A stretch of 44,839 bases of DNA from Bacteroidales bacterium (GCA_004555955.1 SFJG01000007.1:1-44839); one strand, 5' to 3'. Positions 6,977-15,484 are shown, counted from the stretch's first letter. Notes: generated from the letters alone by a model not told the origin. Translations and numbers: made by a program.

Positions 6977-8070
6977 GAATACTTCTACTCGGGGAATACA
7001 GTAACGTCCATTGGACACTCGCACAAGCGCTGCGGCGACTTGGGCACGATGTCTGCGTTGCCTCAAACGGCGACTTTTGGAAAAATTATCCGCGCGACAT
7101 CGACCTCGACCGCAAAATCGGCTCACCTCTCGGCACAATCGACTTCTACAGACGGCTGACTTTCGCTCTGGCTCGGATGCGCGGCTACGACGTCGTTCAA
7201 CTCATCAACCCAATGTTTTTCGAGGTCAATCCCCGAAAAAACCTCATAGCCTACAAGTATCTCAAACGGCATAATCGGAAAACCTTCCTCGGGGCTTTCG
7301 GGATGGACTTCTTTTGGGTCGACGAATGTCGGCAACAGCGCCCGCTGCGCTACTCCGACTTCAACTTCGGCGACACCCTTCGCACCGACGAAATCGCCAT
7401 GCGCGAAGTCGACGACTGGGTCGGTACCGACAAAGAAAGAGCCAATCGCTACATTGCCGACAATTGCAACGGCATAATCGCCGGACTCTACGAATACTAC
7501 GCTTGCTACAAGCGCCTCTACAACGACAAACTGCAATTCATCCCCTTCCCCATCGACGTCGATGCCATCGAACGCGTTGCCCCGCCTGTCGACGGGCCCG
7601 TGCGCTTCTTCATCGGCATTTCGCAACAACGCAGCAAATACAAAGGCACCGACATAATGCTCGCCGCCCTCGAGAAGTTGCACCAACGATACCCCGACCG
7701 CTGCGAGATTGTCAAAGCCGTGTCTGTTCCATTCGAGCAATATCAACACATGATGGACTCGAGCCACGTAATCCTTGACCAACTCTACTCCTACACGCCG
7801 GCAATGAACGCTCTGCTGGCTATGGCTAAGGGGCTTGTCGTTGTCGGCGGCGGCGAAGAAGAAAACTACCAAATTCTCGGCGAAGACAACCTGCGCCCAA
7901 TCGTCAACGTGCTGCCCGATGCCGATGACGTATACCGCAAACTTGAGCAACTCGTTGTCGACCCGCAACGCATCAGCACGCTCTCCGACCAAAGCCGAGC
8001 CTACGTCGAACACCATCACAATGCAGACGCTGTGGCACGCAAATATCTCGATTTCTGGATGTCAAAATAA
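6973..8070 (+). CDS. Glycosyltransferase, GT-B fold (GT1/GT4-like)
   Basis: A 365-residue protein starting MRILLLGEYSNVHWTLAQAL, the first Rossmann strand of a GT-B enzyme, with an ATGA overlap to the upstream GT2. The C-terminal domain begins near VRFFIGISQQRSKYKGTDIM. It contains SYTPAMNALLAMAKGLVVVGGGEEENY, the donor-binding region, whose Glu residues recall the E-x7-E motif of GT4. The middle (VGTDKERANRYIADNCNGII) suggests recognition of a modified acceptor, but I cannot name it. The context (two GT2 genes upstream, ispE 7 bp downstream) points to a constitutively made surface glycan. Confidence 0.8.
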   Translation: MRILLLGEYSNVHWTLAQALRRLGHDVCVASNGDFWKNYPRDIDLDRKIGSPLGTIDFYRRLTFALARMRGYDVVQLINPMFFEVNPRKNLIAYKYLKRHNRKTFLGAFGMDFFWVDECRQQRPLRYSDFNFGDTLRTDEIAMREVDDWVGTDKERANRYIADNCNGIIAGLYEYYACYKRLYNDKLQFIPFPIDVDAIERVAPPVDGPVRFFIGISQQRSKYKGTDIMLAALEKLHQRYPDRCEIVKAVSVPFEQYQHMMDSSHVILDQLYSYTPAMNALLAMAKGLVVVGGGEEENYQILGEDNLRPIVNVLPDADDVYRKLEQLVVDPQRISTLSDQSRAYVEHHHNADAVARKYLDFWMSK

Positions 8071-8077
8071 CTTCAAG

Positions 8078-8878
8078 ATGATAACTTTCCCAAACGCAAA
8101 AATAAATATCGGACTCAACATCGTCAGCCGCCGCACTGACGGCTATCACAACATCGTAACCCTATTCTACCCCATCCGACTTTGCGATTCGGTAGAAGTT
8201 GTCGAGAGTTCTACACTAAGCCTCCGCACCTTCGGTCGCGCTATCGACTGTCCGCCGGAGAAAAACCTTGTGATGAAAGCCTATCGGCTACTCGCCGACG
8301 AATTCGCCCTGCCACCCGTCGAAATCGACCTCTACAAGCACATTCCCGACGGTGCCGGACTCGGCGGAGGCTCGTCGGATGCCGCCCACTTGGCGGTGAT
8401 GCTCAACAAGATGTTCGCCCTCGGCTTGACGGAAAGCGAACTGGCGAAACGGCTTGTACACATAGGCGCCGACTGCCCGTTTTTCGTCTACAATCGTCCT
8501 ATGCTCGCTTCGGGCATCGGCGACATTCTCGAGCCTTTCGACCTCGACCTCGGCAACTTTCGAATCGTGATTGTCAAGCCCGACGTCTACGTATCGACCG
8601 CCCAAGCCTACGCCGGAGTGACACCAAAAGAGCCGACAGTGCCCCTCAACGAACTGCTCCAACGCCCCATCGCGGAATGGCGCGACGCAGTGGTCAACGA
8701 TTTCGAGACATCCGTTTTCGCGAAATTTCCCCAACTTGCCGACATCAAGCAGGCATTCTACCGCTCCGGCGCCGTTTATTCTGCCATGTCAGGCTCAGGG
8801 TCTGCCATTTTTGGCATCTTTGATAGTGACACTTTGGCAGAGTCGTGCGCCAAGACTCTAAATGGCTACCTTCTCTGA
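8078..8878 (+). CDS. ispE: 4-diphosphocytidyl-2-C-methyl-D-erythritol kinase
   Basis: Phosphorylates CDP-methylerythritol in the non-mevalonate isoprenoid pathway, which supplies undecaprenyl phosphate and quinones. The 266-residue protein begins MITFPNAKINIGLNI, with the Lys/Asn substrate site of IspE. It has the GHMP kinase ATP loop PDGAGLGGGSSDAA (about 93-106) and the third GHMP motif SGAVYSAMSGSGSAIFG near the C-terminus. It is the last gene of the glycosyltransferase operon, with only 7 bp after the preceding stop. An operon role in supplying the polyprenyl carrier for the glycans is possible but is an inference. Confidence 0.93.
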   Translation: MITFPNAKINIGLNIVSRRTDGYHNIVTLFYPIRLCDSVEVVESSTLSLRTFGRAIDCPPEKNLVMKAYRLLADEFALPPVEIDLYKHIPDGAGLGGGSSDAAHLAVMLNKMFALGLTESELAKRLVHIGADCPFFVYNRPMLASGIGDILEPFDLDLGNFRIVIVKPDVYVSTAQAYAGVTPKEPTVPLNELLQRPIAEWRDAVVNDFETSVFAKFPQLADIKQAFYRSGAVYSAMSGSGSAIFGIFDSDTLAESCAKTLNGYLL

Positions 8879-8915
8879 TTTTCCGAGCTAATAAGCACGC
8901 ACAATCAATCGGTTT

Positions 8916-8941
8916 GGCAAGTTTTTTGTATCAAACTTGCC
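8916..8941. repeat. 9-bp perfect inverted repeat upstream of grpE (candidate operator)
   Basis: GGCAAGTTT and AAACTTGCC with an 8-base spacer, 37 bp before the grpE start. No T-run follows, so it is a poor terminator. The layout resembles a dyad operator such as CIRCE, but the sequence is not CIRCE. No perfect TAnnTTTG box is seen in this gap, so the promoter may be of a different class or overlap the repeat. Confidence 0.6.
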
Positions 8942-8977
8942 TATATAACTAATGTATACAAAAAAACAACATAAATT

Positions 8978-9556
8978 ATGACTAATAAAAACGAAAATAA
9001 GGAAGTAGAACAACCGGAAGTAGATTGTCAGCCTAATGCAGGCGAAGAGTCGGCAGAACAAGCGGCAGAGGCTGCAGAAGGTGCCGCCGAAGAGCAGCAA
9101 CCGGTAGACCCGCTTGAGCAGACCAAGGCAGAACTTGAAAAAGCGAAAAACGAATATCTCTTCTTGTTAGCCGAATTCGACAACTTCCGCAAACGCACAA
9201 TTCGCGAACGCGCCGAGCTAATCAAAAATGCCGGCGAAAAGGCGATGGAAGGCATCCTTCCCGTTGTCGACGACTTCGAGCGCGCCATCCAAGCAGGCGA
9301 AAACACCGACGACATCGCTGCGCTTCGCGAAGGCATTACGCTGATATACAACAAGTTTATGAAATACCTCGAGTCGAACGGCGTTAAGCCCATCGAATCG
9401 ACCGGAGCCGACTTCAACACAGAGTATCACGAAGCCGTAACAACCTTCCCCGCTCCCGACGAATCGCAAAAAGGCAAAGTAATCGACACCGTTCAAAAAG
9501 GATATATGATTAACGACAAAGTGCTTCGCCACAGCAAAGTCGTTGTCGGACAATAG
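8978..9556 (+). CDS. grpE: Nucleotide exchange factor GrpE
   Basis: Cofactor that releases ADP from DnaK. The 192-residue protein has an acidic, Gln/Glu/Ala-rich N-terminus (1-45). A long helix follows with EYLFLLAEFDNFRKRTIRERAELIK, then the beta-domain ending in GADFNTEYHEAVTTFPAPDE and VIDTVQKGYMINDKVLRHSKVVV, the GrpE signature. It lies 18 bp before dnaJ, the usual pairing; dnaK is not in the window. An inverted repeat at 8916-8941 may control it. Confidence 0.95.
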   Translation: MTNKNENKEVEQPEVDCQPNAGEESAEQAAEAAEGAAEEQQPVDPLEQTKAELEKAKNEYLFLLAEFDNFRKRTIRERAELIKNAGEKAMEGILPVVDDFERAIQAGENTDDIAALREGITLIYNKFMKYLESNGVKPIESTGADFNTEYHEAVTTFPAPDESQKGKVIDTVQKGYMINDKVLRHSKVVVGQ

Positions 9557-9574
9557 AAAGAAGGGAATTGAAGA

Positions 9575-10747
9575 ATGGAAAAGAGAGACTATTACGAAGT
9601 GCTGGGCGTGTCGAAAAGCGCCACGGCCGACGAAATAAAAAAGGCATACCGCAAAAAAGCCATACAATATCACCCGGACCGCAACCCGGGTGACAAAGAA
9701 GCAGAAGAGAAATTTAAGGAAGCTGCGGAAGCCTACGAGGTGCTTAGCGACGAGAACAAACGCGCCCGCTACGACCAGTACGGCCACAATATGGGACCGC
9801 AAGGCTTCGGCGGAGGCGGCGCAGGCTTTGGCGGCGGGATGTCGATGGAGGACATTTTCTCGCACTTCGGCGACATCTTCGGCGACGCATTTGGCGGCGG
9901 TTTCGGCGGCTTCGGCGGTTTCGGCGGAGGTGGCGCACGCCAATCGCGAGGCAGCGACTTGCAGATTCGCGTCAAGGTGAGTCTGAAAGACGTTGCCAAC
10001 GGCGTTACCAAGAAGTTTAAAATCAATCACTACGTTGCTTGCGAAGAGTGTAAAGGCACCGGCGCAAAAGCAGGCACGGCATTCCGGACCTGCAACACAT
10101 GCCATGGCACCGGAGTGGTTACATCAATAAAGAATTCGATATTCGGGCAAATGCAGACGCAATCGGTTTGCCCCGACTGCCGCGGCGAAGGTCGTATCAT
10201 CACCGACAAATGTCCGCACTGCTCGGGCGAAGGCGTTATCCAAAAGGAAGACATCATCGAAGTCAACATCCCGGCAGGCGTTGAAAACGGTATGGCACTT
10301 AATCTGCGTGGCAAAGGCAATGCCGGACGCCACGGCGGGACTACCGGCGACTTGCTCATACACATCATCGAAGAGCGCGATCCGATACTAATTCGCGACG
10401 GCTACAACGTGAAGTATAACTTGATGATAGATTTTGCAACGGCAGTGCTTGGCGGACCTGTCGAAGTGCCAACAATCGACGGCAAAGCACGCATCAACAT
10501 CGAAGCGGGTATGCAATCGGGCTCCATTCTGCGCCTTCGCGGAAAAGGCTTGCCCGCTATCAACAGTTCCCACAAGGGCGACGAGCTTATCAACGTACAC
10601 ATTTATACGCCCGAACACCTTTCCGACGAAGACAAGAAACTCGTTAAAAAACTCGCCGAAAGCAAGAACATTCACCCGACAGATAGCGCCAAATCGCGCA
10701 TCTTTGACCGTATCAACAGAATTAACGATAACGATTATAACAAATAA
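9575..10747 (+). CDS. dnaJ: Chaperone protein DnaJ
   Basis: Hsp40 co-chaperone that delivers unfolded proteins to DnaK and stimulates its ATPase. The order of domains is complete: J domain with the HPD motif (YHPDRNPGD), a long Gly/Phe-rich region (about 75-125), four zinc-binding CxxCxGxG repeats (CEECKGTG, CNTCHGTG, CPDCRGEG, CPHCSGEG), and the C-terminal substrate-binding domains. At 390 residues it is the usual length for type I DnaJ. It is cotranscribed with grpE and runs on, 12 bp later, into a zinc-ribbon membrane protein. Confidence 0.97.
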   Translation: MEKRDYYEVLGVSKSATADEIKKAYRKKAIQYHPDRNPGDKEAEEKFKEAAEAYEVLSDENKRARYDQYGHNMGPQGFGGGGAGFGGGMSMEDIFSHFGDIFGDAFGGGFGGFGGFGGGGARQSRGSDLQIRVKVSLKDVANGVTKKFKINHYVACEECKGTGAKAGTAFRTCNTCHGTGVVTSIKNSIFGQMQTQSVCPDCRGEGRIITDKCPHCSGEGVIQKEDIIEVNIPAGVENGMALNLRGKGNAGRHGGTTGDLLIHIIEERDPILIRDGYNVKYNLMIDFATAVLGGPVEVPTIDGKARINIEAGMQSGSILRLRGKGLPAINSSHKGDELINVHIYTPEHLSDEDKKLVKKLAESKNIHPTDSAKSRIFDRINRINDNDYNK

Positions 10748-10759
10748 AATACCAACCAA

Positions 10760-11455
10760 ATGGCAATAATTGTTTGCAAAAATTGCGGAAAAAAACTCTC
10801 CGACCGTGCGCCGCGGTGCCCTCACTGCGGCGATGTACGTACTAACGAGAATCAACCTCCACAAACTCCGCAAACTCCGCAAACTCCGCAAACTCCACAA
10901 CCTCCGCAACAGCCACAACAGCATCAGCCGACGGGACCGAAACCACCGACACAGCAACCGTCTTCCGCTCCCACTCAAAGCTCGGCAAAAGCCGGCGGAA
11001 GATTGAACAGTACGCATGTCATAATTATTGTTGCGGCGCTTGTTGTAGGCATTGGCATCGGTGTTGCCGCGATTTCGCTAACGCGCGAAGATAATGAAGT
11101 TAAAGAACCTGAGCCAATAGAAGCATCCTACTCGACAACTGACGACGGTGAAGAACAACACATCGAAGCCGACGAGTTTCAGCCCGACGCAGCAGCTGCA
11201 GAGGAAGACTTCATTTGGCTGTCGGACTCGAGCATCACTTTGGAAGACATCATCGACCACGGATATGACAACTCTGACGCTCGCATACTGCGCAACGCCA
11301 TCTTTGCACGCCACGGCTATCGTTTCAAGTCGCAAGATTTGCAAGAATATTTCAGCCAATTCTCATGGTACATACCCCGTTTCGACGATGTGACAAGCCA
11401 TCTTTCCGAGGTTGAGCGAGAAAATATCAAATTTCTCAAAAGCCTCGAACAATGA
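10760..11455 (+). CDS. Zinc-ribbon membrane protein with C-terminal YARHG domain
   Basis: A 231-residue protein. It starts with a zinc ribbon (CKNCGKKL and CPHCGDV, two CxxC pairs within the first 30 residues), then has a Pro/Gln/Thr repeat linker (about 33-75). One transmembrane helix follows (VIIIVAALVVGIGIGVAAI, about 90-110), then an acidic stretch, then a C-terminal YARHG-type domain (NAIFARHGYRFKS). The zinc ribbon should face the cytoplasm and YARHG the periplasm. YARHG domains are often found beside peptidase or cell-wall modules, and the next gene is an M15 peptidase whose ATG overlaps this stop. Function unknown; a link to envelope stress or wall turnover is inference. Confidence 0.75.
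   Translation: MAIIVCKNCGKKLSDRAPRCPHCGDVRTNENQPPQTPQTPQTPQTPQPPQQPQQHQPTGPKPPTQQPSSAPTQSSAKAGGRLNSTHVIIIVAALVVGIGIGVAAISLTREDNEVKEPEPIEASYSTTDDGEEQHIEADEFQPDAAAAEEDFIWLSDSSITLEDIIDHGYDNSDARILRNAIFARHGYRFKSQDLQEYFSQFSWYIPRFDDVTSHLSEVERENIKFLKSLEQ
10862..10906 (+). repeat. 9-bp coding tandem repeat (Pro-Gln-Thr linker)
   Basis: The unit CAAACTCCG is repeated three times exactly, followed by diverged copies, and encodes a Pro-Gln-Thr linker. Such a tract may vary in copy number by slippage without breaking the frame, changing linker length only. Confidence 0.7.
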
Positions 11456-12288
11456 GCCGTAAAGGAATAGCATCTTATATCGCCGCAGGAATAATTCTCA
11501 CAGCATGCTCCGGTCGTGTCGATGCAAACAACAATCAACCGACCGACAGCCTGTCGACCGAAATGCCGACACAGCAAAAGCAAGTGGCGCCTACCGACAC
11601 TACAACACTGAAAGCCAACGCATTGGCAAAAGCCTACCCGGACTGCATCAAAGCCTACAACAACGGTATGCTGACGTTTGCCGACGGCTCCGAGATGCCT
11701 TTCGATGACGGGAAAACAAAGACATTCGAACAACGTCTCGACAATGCCGATGCGGAAGACATGATGGAGCACTACATAGACCACAACGGCGAGCCGCCCG
11801 CCTATCTGAGCGATGTCGGCAGAACTCGCTGCGAAGCACTCTTTAAAAAGATGTATGGCAACACGTCGGCTGCGGTCAGCAAACAACTTACGACCGTAGA
11901 TTGGTTTGGGCAGAAACTGAAGTTTTCGTCGACCAATGGTGCTGCCGACAGTCTCCGCGCCGTGGCACGCGAAATTGCGCAACATCCCGATTTGATAAAG
12001 TACGCAAAGCCGAGCGCCGGAACATTTTATTGGCGCACCGTGCGCGGTGCAAAGCGCCTCAGCGCACACAGTTTCGGCATTGCTATCGATGTTTGCACAA
12101 GCCGGTCGAACTATTGGCGCTGGGACTATCCCGGACGAGGCGAAACAGCAAAAATCGGCTACCGAAACTCCTTCCCGCATCAACTCGCCGAGATTTTTGC
12201 TCGCCACGGATTCATCTGGGGCGGCAATTGGTATCACTACGACACGATGCACTTCGAATTTCGCCCGGAATATTTCGTCGAATGGTAA
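11452..12288 (+). CDS. M15-family peptidase lipoprotein (D-Ala-D-Ala carboxypeptidase-like)
   Basis: A 278-residue exported protein. The N-terminus is a lipoprotein signal (GIILTACSG), so the mature protein is anchored through Cys20. After a low-complexity Thr/Gln stretch comes the metallopeptidase core. AHSFGIAIDV provides the first zinc His and Asp, and FIWGGNWYHYDTMHFEFRPE provides the catalytic region and last zinc His of the M15 family (VanY/L,D-endopeptidase group). The likely substrate is peptidoglycan stem peptide in the periplasm. The gene overlaps the YARHG membrane protein by 4 bp (ATGA) and is followed by a strong terminator. Confidence 0.85.
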   Translation: MSRKGIASYIAAGIILTACSGRVDANNNQPTDSLSTEMPTQQKQVAPTDTTTLKANALAKAYPDCIKAYNNGMLTFADGSEMPFDDGKTKTFEQRLDNADAEDMMEHYIDHNGEPPAYLSDVGRTRCEALFKKMYGNTSAAVSKQLTTVDWFGQKLKFSSTNGAADSLRAVAREIAQHPDLIKYAKPSAGTFYWRTVRGAKRLSAHSFGIAIDVCTSRSNYWRWDYPGRGETAKIGYRNSFPHQLAEIFARHGFIWGGNWYHYDTMHFEFRPEYFVEW

Positions 12289-12308
12289 TAAAAAACTCGT
12301 AACAAAAA

Positions 12309-12338
12309 TAGGCTGCCTGATTTGAGTCGGGCAGCCTA
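12309..12338 (+). terminator. Rho-independent terminator after the M15 peptidase gene
   Basis: TAGGCTGCC pairs with GGCAGCCTA, extended by three more pairs (one wobble) around a 6-base loop, followed by a T-rich tract. It closes the grpE-dnaJ-YARHG-M15 unit and stands between convergent genes. Confidence 0.85.
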
Positions 12339-12362
12339 CTTTGTTGTTATAGTCTAATCGTA

Positions 12363-14021
12363 CTATTTCATAGTGCTGATGTACTGACGGAGAGCGTCGT
12401 TAGTCGGGTCAACCTCGAGCATCTTTTCGTAGTATGCCTTTGCAGAAGCGGTGTTGCCGTTTGCGAGGTAGTAAGAAGCGATGTAGTTGTAAGCCTCTTT
12501 GAGAGCGTCTGCGCGACGACCGGCGTCGACCTTATCGCCTTGTCCTTCAAGAGTCTTAATCATAAGTTCGTACGAATCTTTAGCAAGTCCGGCTTTCTTG
12601 TCGCTGCCTTCGTAAACCAAGTAGATACGAGCCTTACGTTGCGAGATGCGATAGTCGTCGGGCACTTTAGCCAATACGTAGTCGATTGTTTCGAGAGCCT
12701 TCTTGAATGCAGCCTCTTTGTCTTCATTATTTTGAGCGGAAGCCATTACGTTGTTGTAACGACCTGCGAGCACGAACATATCGTTAGTCGAGAAGTCGGC
12801 TTTGTCGATATATTGTTGGTAATATTGAGCAGCCTTTTTGTAGAGTTCGGCTTGTTTCGCCGGGTCTTGTTCGTCGCCGGCAGCAACAGAGTAAGCGCTA
12901 CTGAGGTCTTTGAGCGGCTCAGTTTTTTCGGGATTGATAGTCACTGCTTTTTCGTAAGCGGCGAGCGCAGCATCGGTTTTGCCAAGTTTCTTGAGGACAT
13001 CACCGTAGGTTGAATAGTCGTTCGACGAGAACAAGTTGTCTTCCGAACCGGCAGCGAAGAAGGGCTCAGCATAGCGTTCAGCGTCTTCCCACTTTTCGAG
13101 TTGAGCGGCGTTGATGAAACGCATACGCTTCATCAAGAACGAACTCGGATTTTTGTCAAGTTGAGCTTGAGCGCGTTGGAGCGACTCCGTGTAGTTCTTG
13201 GCAAAGTAGAGGAGCACAACGTAGCGTTCGTCGTCGCTTTGGAAGTGGTTGGGGTTGTCAATCACGTGCTTATACTCTTCGGTAGCAAGAGTCCATTGGT
13301 CGTTCTCGTAGTATTTTTCAGCCAATTCGCGTTGAGCAAGCAACGAATTCGGCTTCTTTTCAACGATTTGTTTAAGTTTTGCAATAGCCTCGTTAGGATT
13401 GATTTTGAAATAAGTGTTGGCATATTTCACGTAAGCAATCGGGCTTTCGTCGTTGAACAAGAGCGACATATCGTAGTAGCCTGCCGATTCGCCATAGTTC
13501 TTTTGGTCGGCAAACATATCACCTTCGAAGATGTAGATGGTAGCTTCTTTTTTGTTAGCCTTCTTGGCGTTTTCAAGATATTTATTATACTCATTGTTGT
13601 AAGTCACCTTGTTAGCATCGTAGTAAGCGCGCGCAATTTCGACTTTGACTTTTGCGTCTTTTTTGTTGATTTTTTCTGCTTGTTTGAAGAATTCTTCAGC
13701 CTCGGCTTTGTTACCGGCGCGCAAAGCGGCAGAACCTTTACCAACGTAGTTGAAAGCGAATGTCGGGTCGGCTTCAATACCTTTGTCGAAGTAGGCGTTA
13801 GCTTCAGTACTGTTGCCACGGTTGAGCGCAATGCAACCGAGATAGTAGTAAGCCTCAGTCTTTACTGTACTTGCATCGTTGAGCGTTTGGTTGAGCACGA
13901 TTTCGGCATTCTTGTCTTGTCCTGCTTGGTAGTATTCAACGCCGTCCATGTAGCCATCGGCAAAGCAGGCTAAGGTTGTGCTACCCATAAGGGTAAGTGC
14001 TAAAATGAATTTCGATTTCAT
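12363..14021 (-). CDS. TPR-repeat protein, exported
   Basis: A 552-residue protein with a signal peptide (MKSKFILALTLMGSTTLACFADG). About a dozen tetratricopeptide repeats then cover nearly the whole length, including EAYYYLGCIALNRGNSTEANAYFDKGI and ASYYLANGNTASAKAYYEKMLEVDP. It should be a periplasmic scaffold for protein-protein contacts. It is third in a reverse-strand operon after a small membrane protein and a PstS-like lipoprotein. In many Bacteroidetes, similar TPR and PstS-like genes sit beside exbB/exbD/tonB sets, but no such genes are present here. Whether Cys19 is lipidated is uncertain: the context TLACF is not a good lipobox. Confidence 0.82.
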   Translation of the reverse strand: MKSKFILALTLMGSTTLACFADGYMDGVEYYQAGQDKNAEIVLNQTLNDASTVKTEAYYYLGCIALNRGNSTEANAYFDKGIEADPTFAFNYVGKGSAALRAGNKAEAEEFFKQAEKINKKDAKVKVEIARAYYDANKVTYNNEYNKYLENAKKANKKEATIYIFEGDMFADQKNYGESAGYYDMSLLFNDESPIAYVKYANTYFKINPNEAIAKLKQIVEKKPNSLLAQRELAEKYYENDQWTLATEEYKHVIDNPNHFQSDDERYVVLLYFAKNYTESLQRAQAQLDKNPSSFLMKRMRFINAAQLEKWEDAERYAEPFFAAGSEDNLFSSNDYSTYGDVLKKLGKTDAALAAYEKAVTINPEKTEPLKDLSSAYSVAAGDEQDPAKQAELYKKAAQYYQQYIDKADFSTNDMFVLAGRYNNVMASAQNNEDKEAAFKKALETIDYVLAKVPDDYRISQRKARIYLVYEGSDKKAGLAKDSYELMIKTLEGQGDKVDAGRRADALKEAYNYIASYYLANGNTASAKAYYEKMLEVDPTNDALRQYISTMK

Positions 14022-14050
14022 TGTGATTAAATTTTATAGTTTGTTTATTA

Positions 14051-15049
14051 TTATTGCGTTAGTTCAACATTTCTCAGCGGGATGTTGGCAGGCAAGATGC
14101 CGGTGCCAAGGATAATTTTTTGGCTTATCACGCCTGTAAGGAAGGTGAAAAAGCCGTGAGGGAGGCTGCCGCCGGGGGCGGTCGAGATGGCATAAATGCT
14201 ACGATAGAGCGGATAGTCGCCGGTGTAGATGTAATACTGGAACGGCTTGTATGCCACGGGATTGTCGTTGCGACGAATGCCTAACACTTTTATGTCTTTC
14301 ACTATCTTGTTTCGGTCTTCAGCAGCAAGCTCCGTCGTGTCGTTGCGTTGCAGTCGATCGACCTTTTGCTCGATTGTCAGTTCGTCGGAGCTCGTTCCGT
14401 CGAGGTCGGAATTAAGCCAAGTTACGCCAATAATGCCGAGCGCGTTTTTGCGCTTCTTGACAGCCTCAAACACCTCCTTGTTGGTCTTTGCAGCAAGGAC
14501 GTTGTCGGCGAAATCGGCACCTGCGGTCAACGAGTCTTTCATATATTTGACCGTACCGGAGCCTTGATGGTCGAACACGATTGTGATTTTGCCTGACTTG
14601 TTAGGCGAGATTTCGTTCCAATCGGTAACTTTTCCGAGGAGGATGTCGCGCAGTTCGGCGAGCGAAAGCTCTTCGATGGGATTTTCGTTGTTGGCAATCA
14701 CGGCAATAGCGTCGACGGCAATCTTCTGGCTGTGGACGCGGCGGTCGTGACTGTTAAGATAGTTTGTGAGGTCGGCAGGCAGCTCGTGCGACGCAACAAT
14801 CAGGCTGGTTGCGCCCACCTTAAGCGAGTCGATTGCCGATGTTTCGTCGACGTAGTACGACACAATGGATGCTTGAGGATAGGTATACTCAAACACGTCG
14901 ATTTCTTGCTCGACAATGTTGGCAAAACTCTCGTCGCAAACGATGGTAGCCAATCCGCTGGTGTGCGAATCGGTCGGCTTTTGCCGGTTGCACGAAGCCG
15001 TTGCGAGGATGGCTGCGAGCAATATTGTTGCTAAATAAATGCGTTTCAT
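14051..15049 (-). CDS. PstS-like substrate-binding lipoprotein
   Basis: A 332-residue periplasmic-binding-protein family member with lipobox ATASC (Cys20). It contains GSGTVKYMKDS, which matches the anion-binding loop of PstS phosphate-binding proteins, and WNEISPNKSGKI, KTNKEVFEAVKKRKNALGIIG and GDYPLYRSIYAIS. These support a phosphate/anion-binding fold. No pstA, pstB or pstC lies nearby, so transport by a Pst ABC complex cannot be claimed. Its neighbours (a two-helix membrane protein overlapping its start by 4 bp, and a TPR protein) suggest a sensing or scaffold role linked to TonB-type systems. That last point is inference. Confidence 0.82.
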   Translation of the reverse strand: MKRIYLATILLAAILATASCNRQKPTDSHTSGLATIVCDESFANIVEQEIDVFEYTYPQASIVSYYVDETSAIDSLKVGATSLIVASHELPADLTNYLNSHDRRVHSQKIAVDAIAVIANNENPIEELSLAELRDILLGKVTDWNEISPNKSGKITIVFDHQGSGTVKYMKDSLTAGADFADNVLAAKTNKEVFEAVKKRKNALGIIGVTWLNSDLDGTSSDELTIEQKVDRLQRNDTTELAAEDRNKIVKDIKVLGIRRNDNPVAYKPFQYYIYTGDYPLYRSIYAISTAPGGSLPHGFFTFLTGVISQKIILGTGILPANIPLRNVELTQ

Positions 15050-15282
15050 TGTTGTCTGTTTTTGTTATAGTCCTTACCTTTAATATGTCTGTAACCTCTA
15101 AAAATGCCGTAAAGGATGAGCAACGAGCCTACCAAGCGGCATGCTAATTCAGACGACCAGCCGAAAAAGTTAAGCAGGATAAGCAATCCCATACCCACAT
15201 ATACGAATACCATCATCAGTCCGAACAGCACACGTAAACTCATAGGCGTTTTTTTCTCTTTATTCTCATTCGATTCCATCAT
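15046..15282 (-). CDS. Small two-helix inner-membrane protein
   Basis: A 78-residue protein with a charged N-terminus (NENKEKKTP). Two membrane helices (about 16-38 and 48-64) follow, then a basic tail (GYRHIKGKDYNKNRQQ). It is probably real: its stop overlaps the PstS-like start as ATGA, and a -7 box lies upstream at 15343-15350. I do not recognise a named family. It heads the operon with the PstS-like and TPR proteins and could anchor them. Confidence 0.65.
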   Translation of the reverse strand: MMESNENKEKKTPMSLRVLFGLMMVFVYVGMGLLILLNFFGWSSELACRLVGSLLILYGIFRGYRHIKGKDYNKNRQQ

Positions 15283-15342
15283 TCTTCGCTATTGCTTTGT
15301 CCTATTAGATTTAGTTACATACAATCGGTTTAAACGCATTTA

Positions 15343-15350
15343 CAAAAATA
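15343..15350 (-). promoter_or_regulatory. Promoter -7 box for the small membrane protein/PstS-like/TPR operon
   Basis: Reverse strand TATTTTTG matches TAnnTTTG, 60 bp before the start at 15282. No clear -33 TTTG. Confidence 0.45.
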
Positions 15351-15455
15351 ATAAAAAACATTGTAAATCCACGAGATTTTTCAAAATCTTAACCATAAAA
15401 TTTGTAAAAAAGGCACAACCACCCTATTTGGCAAAATTTGCAAGCCGTAAAAAAG

Positions 15456-15484
15456 AAAAAAAGGCTACATCCGACAATGCAACC
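15456..15484 (-). terminator. Terminator of tRNA-Thr
   Basis: On the reverse strand an 8-bp stem (two wobble pairs) with a 6-base loop is followed by seven T. It begins 6 bp after the tRNA 3' end. Confidence 0.75.

Noticed and set aside
8916..8941. Classical CIRCE operator for HrcA
   Set aside because: CIRCE arms are TTAGCACTC/GAGTGCTAA with 9 bases between; the arms here differ in sequence. Reported only as a dyad of unknown factor.
9218..10105. Long reverse-strand open frame (295 codons) opposite grpE-dnaJ
   Set aside because: It spans two well-identified genes on the other strand, is rich in Ala, Val, Phe and Cys as expected for an antisense frame, and shows no family motif.
10862..10906. 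Short direct repeats as a CRISPR array
   Set aside because: Units are 9 bp, without spacers, and encode a Pro-Gln-Thr linker. No CRISPR array or cas gene is visible anywhere in the window.
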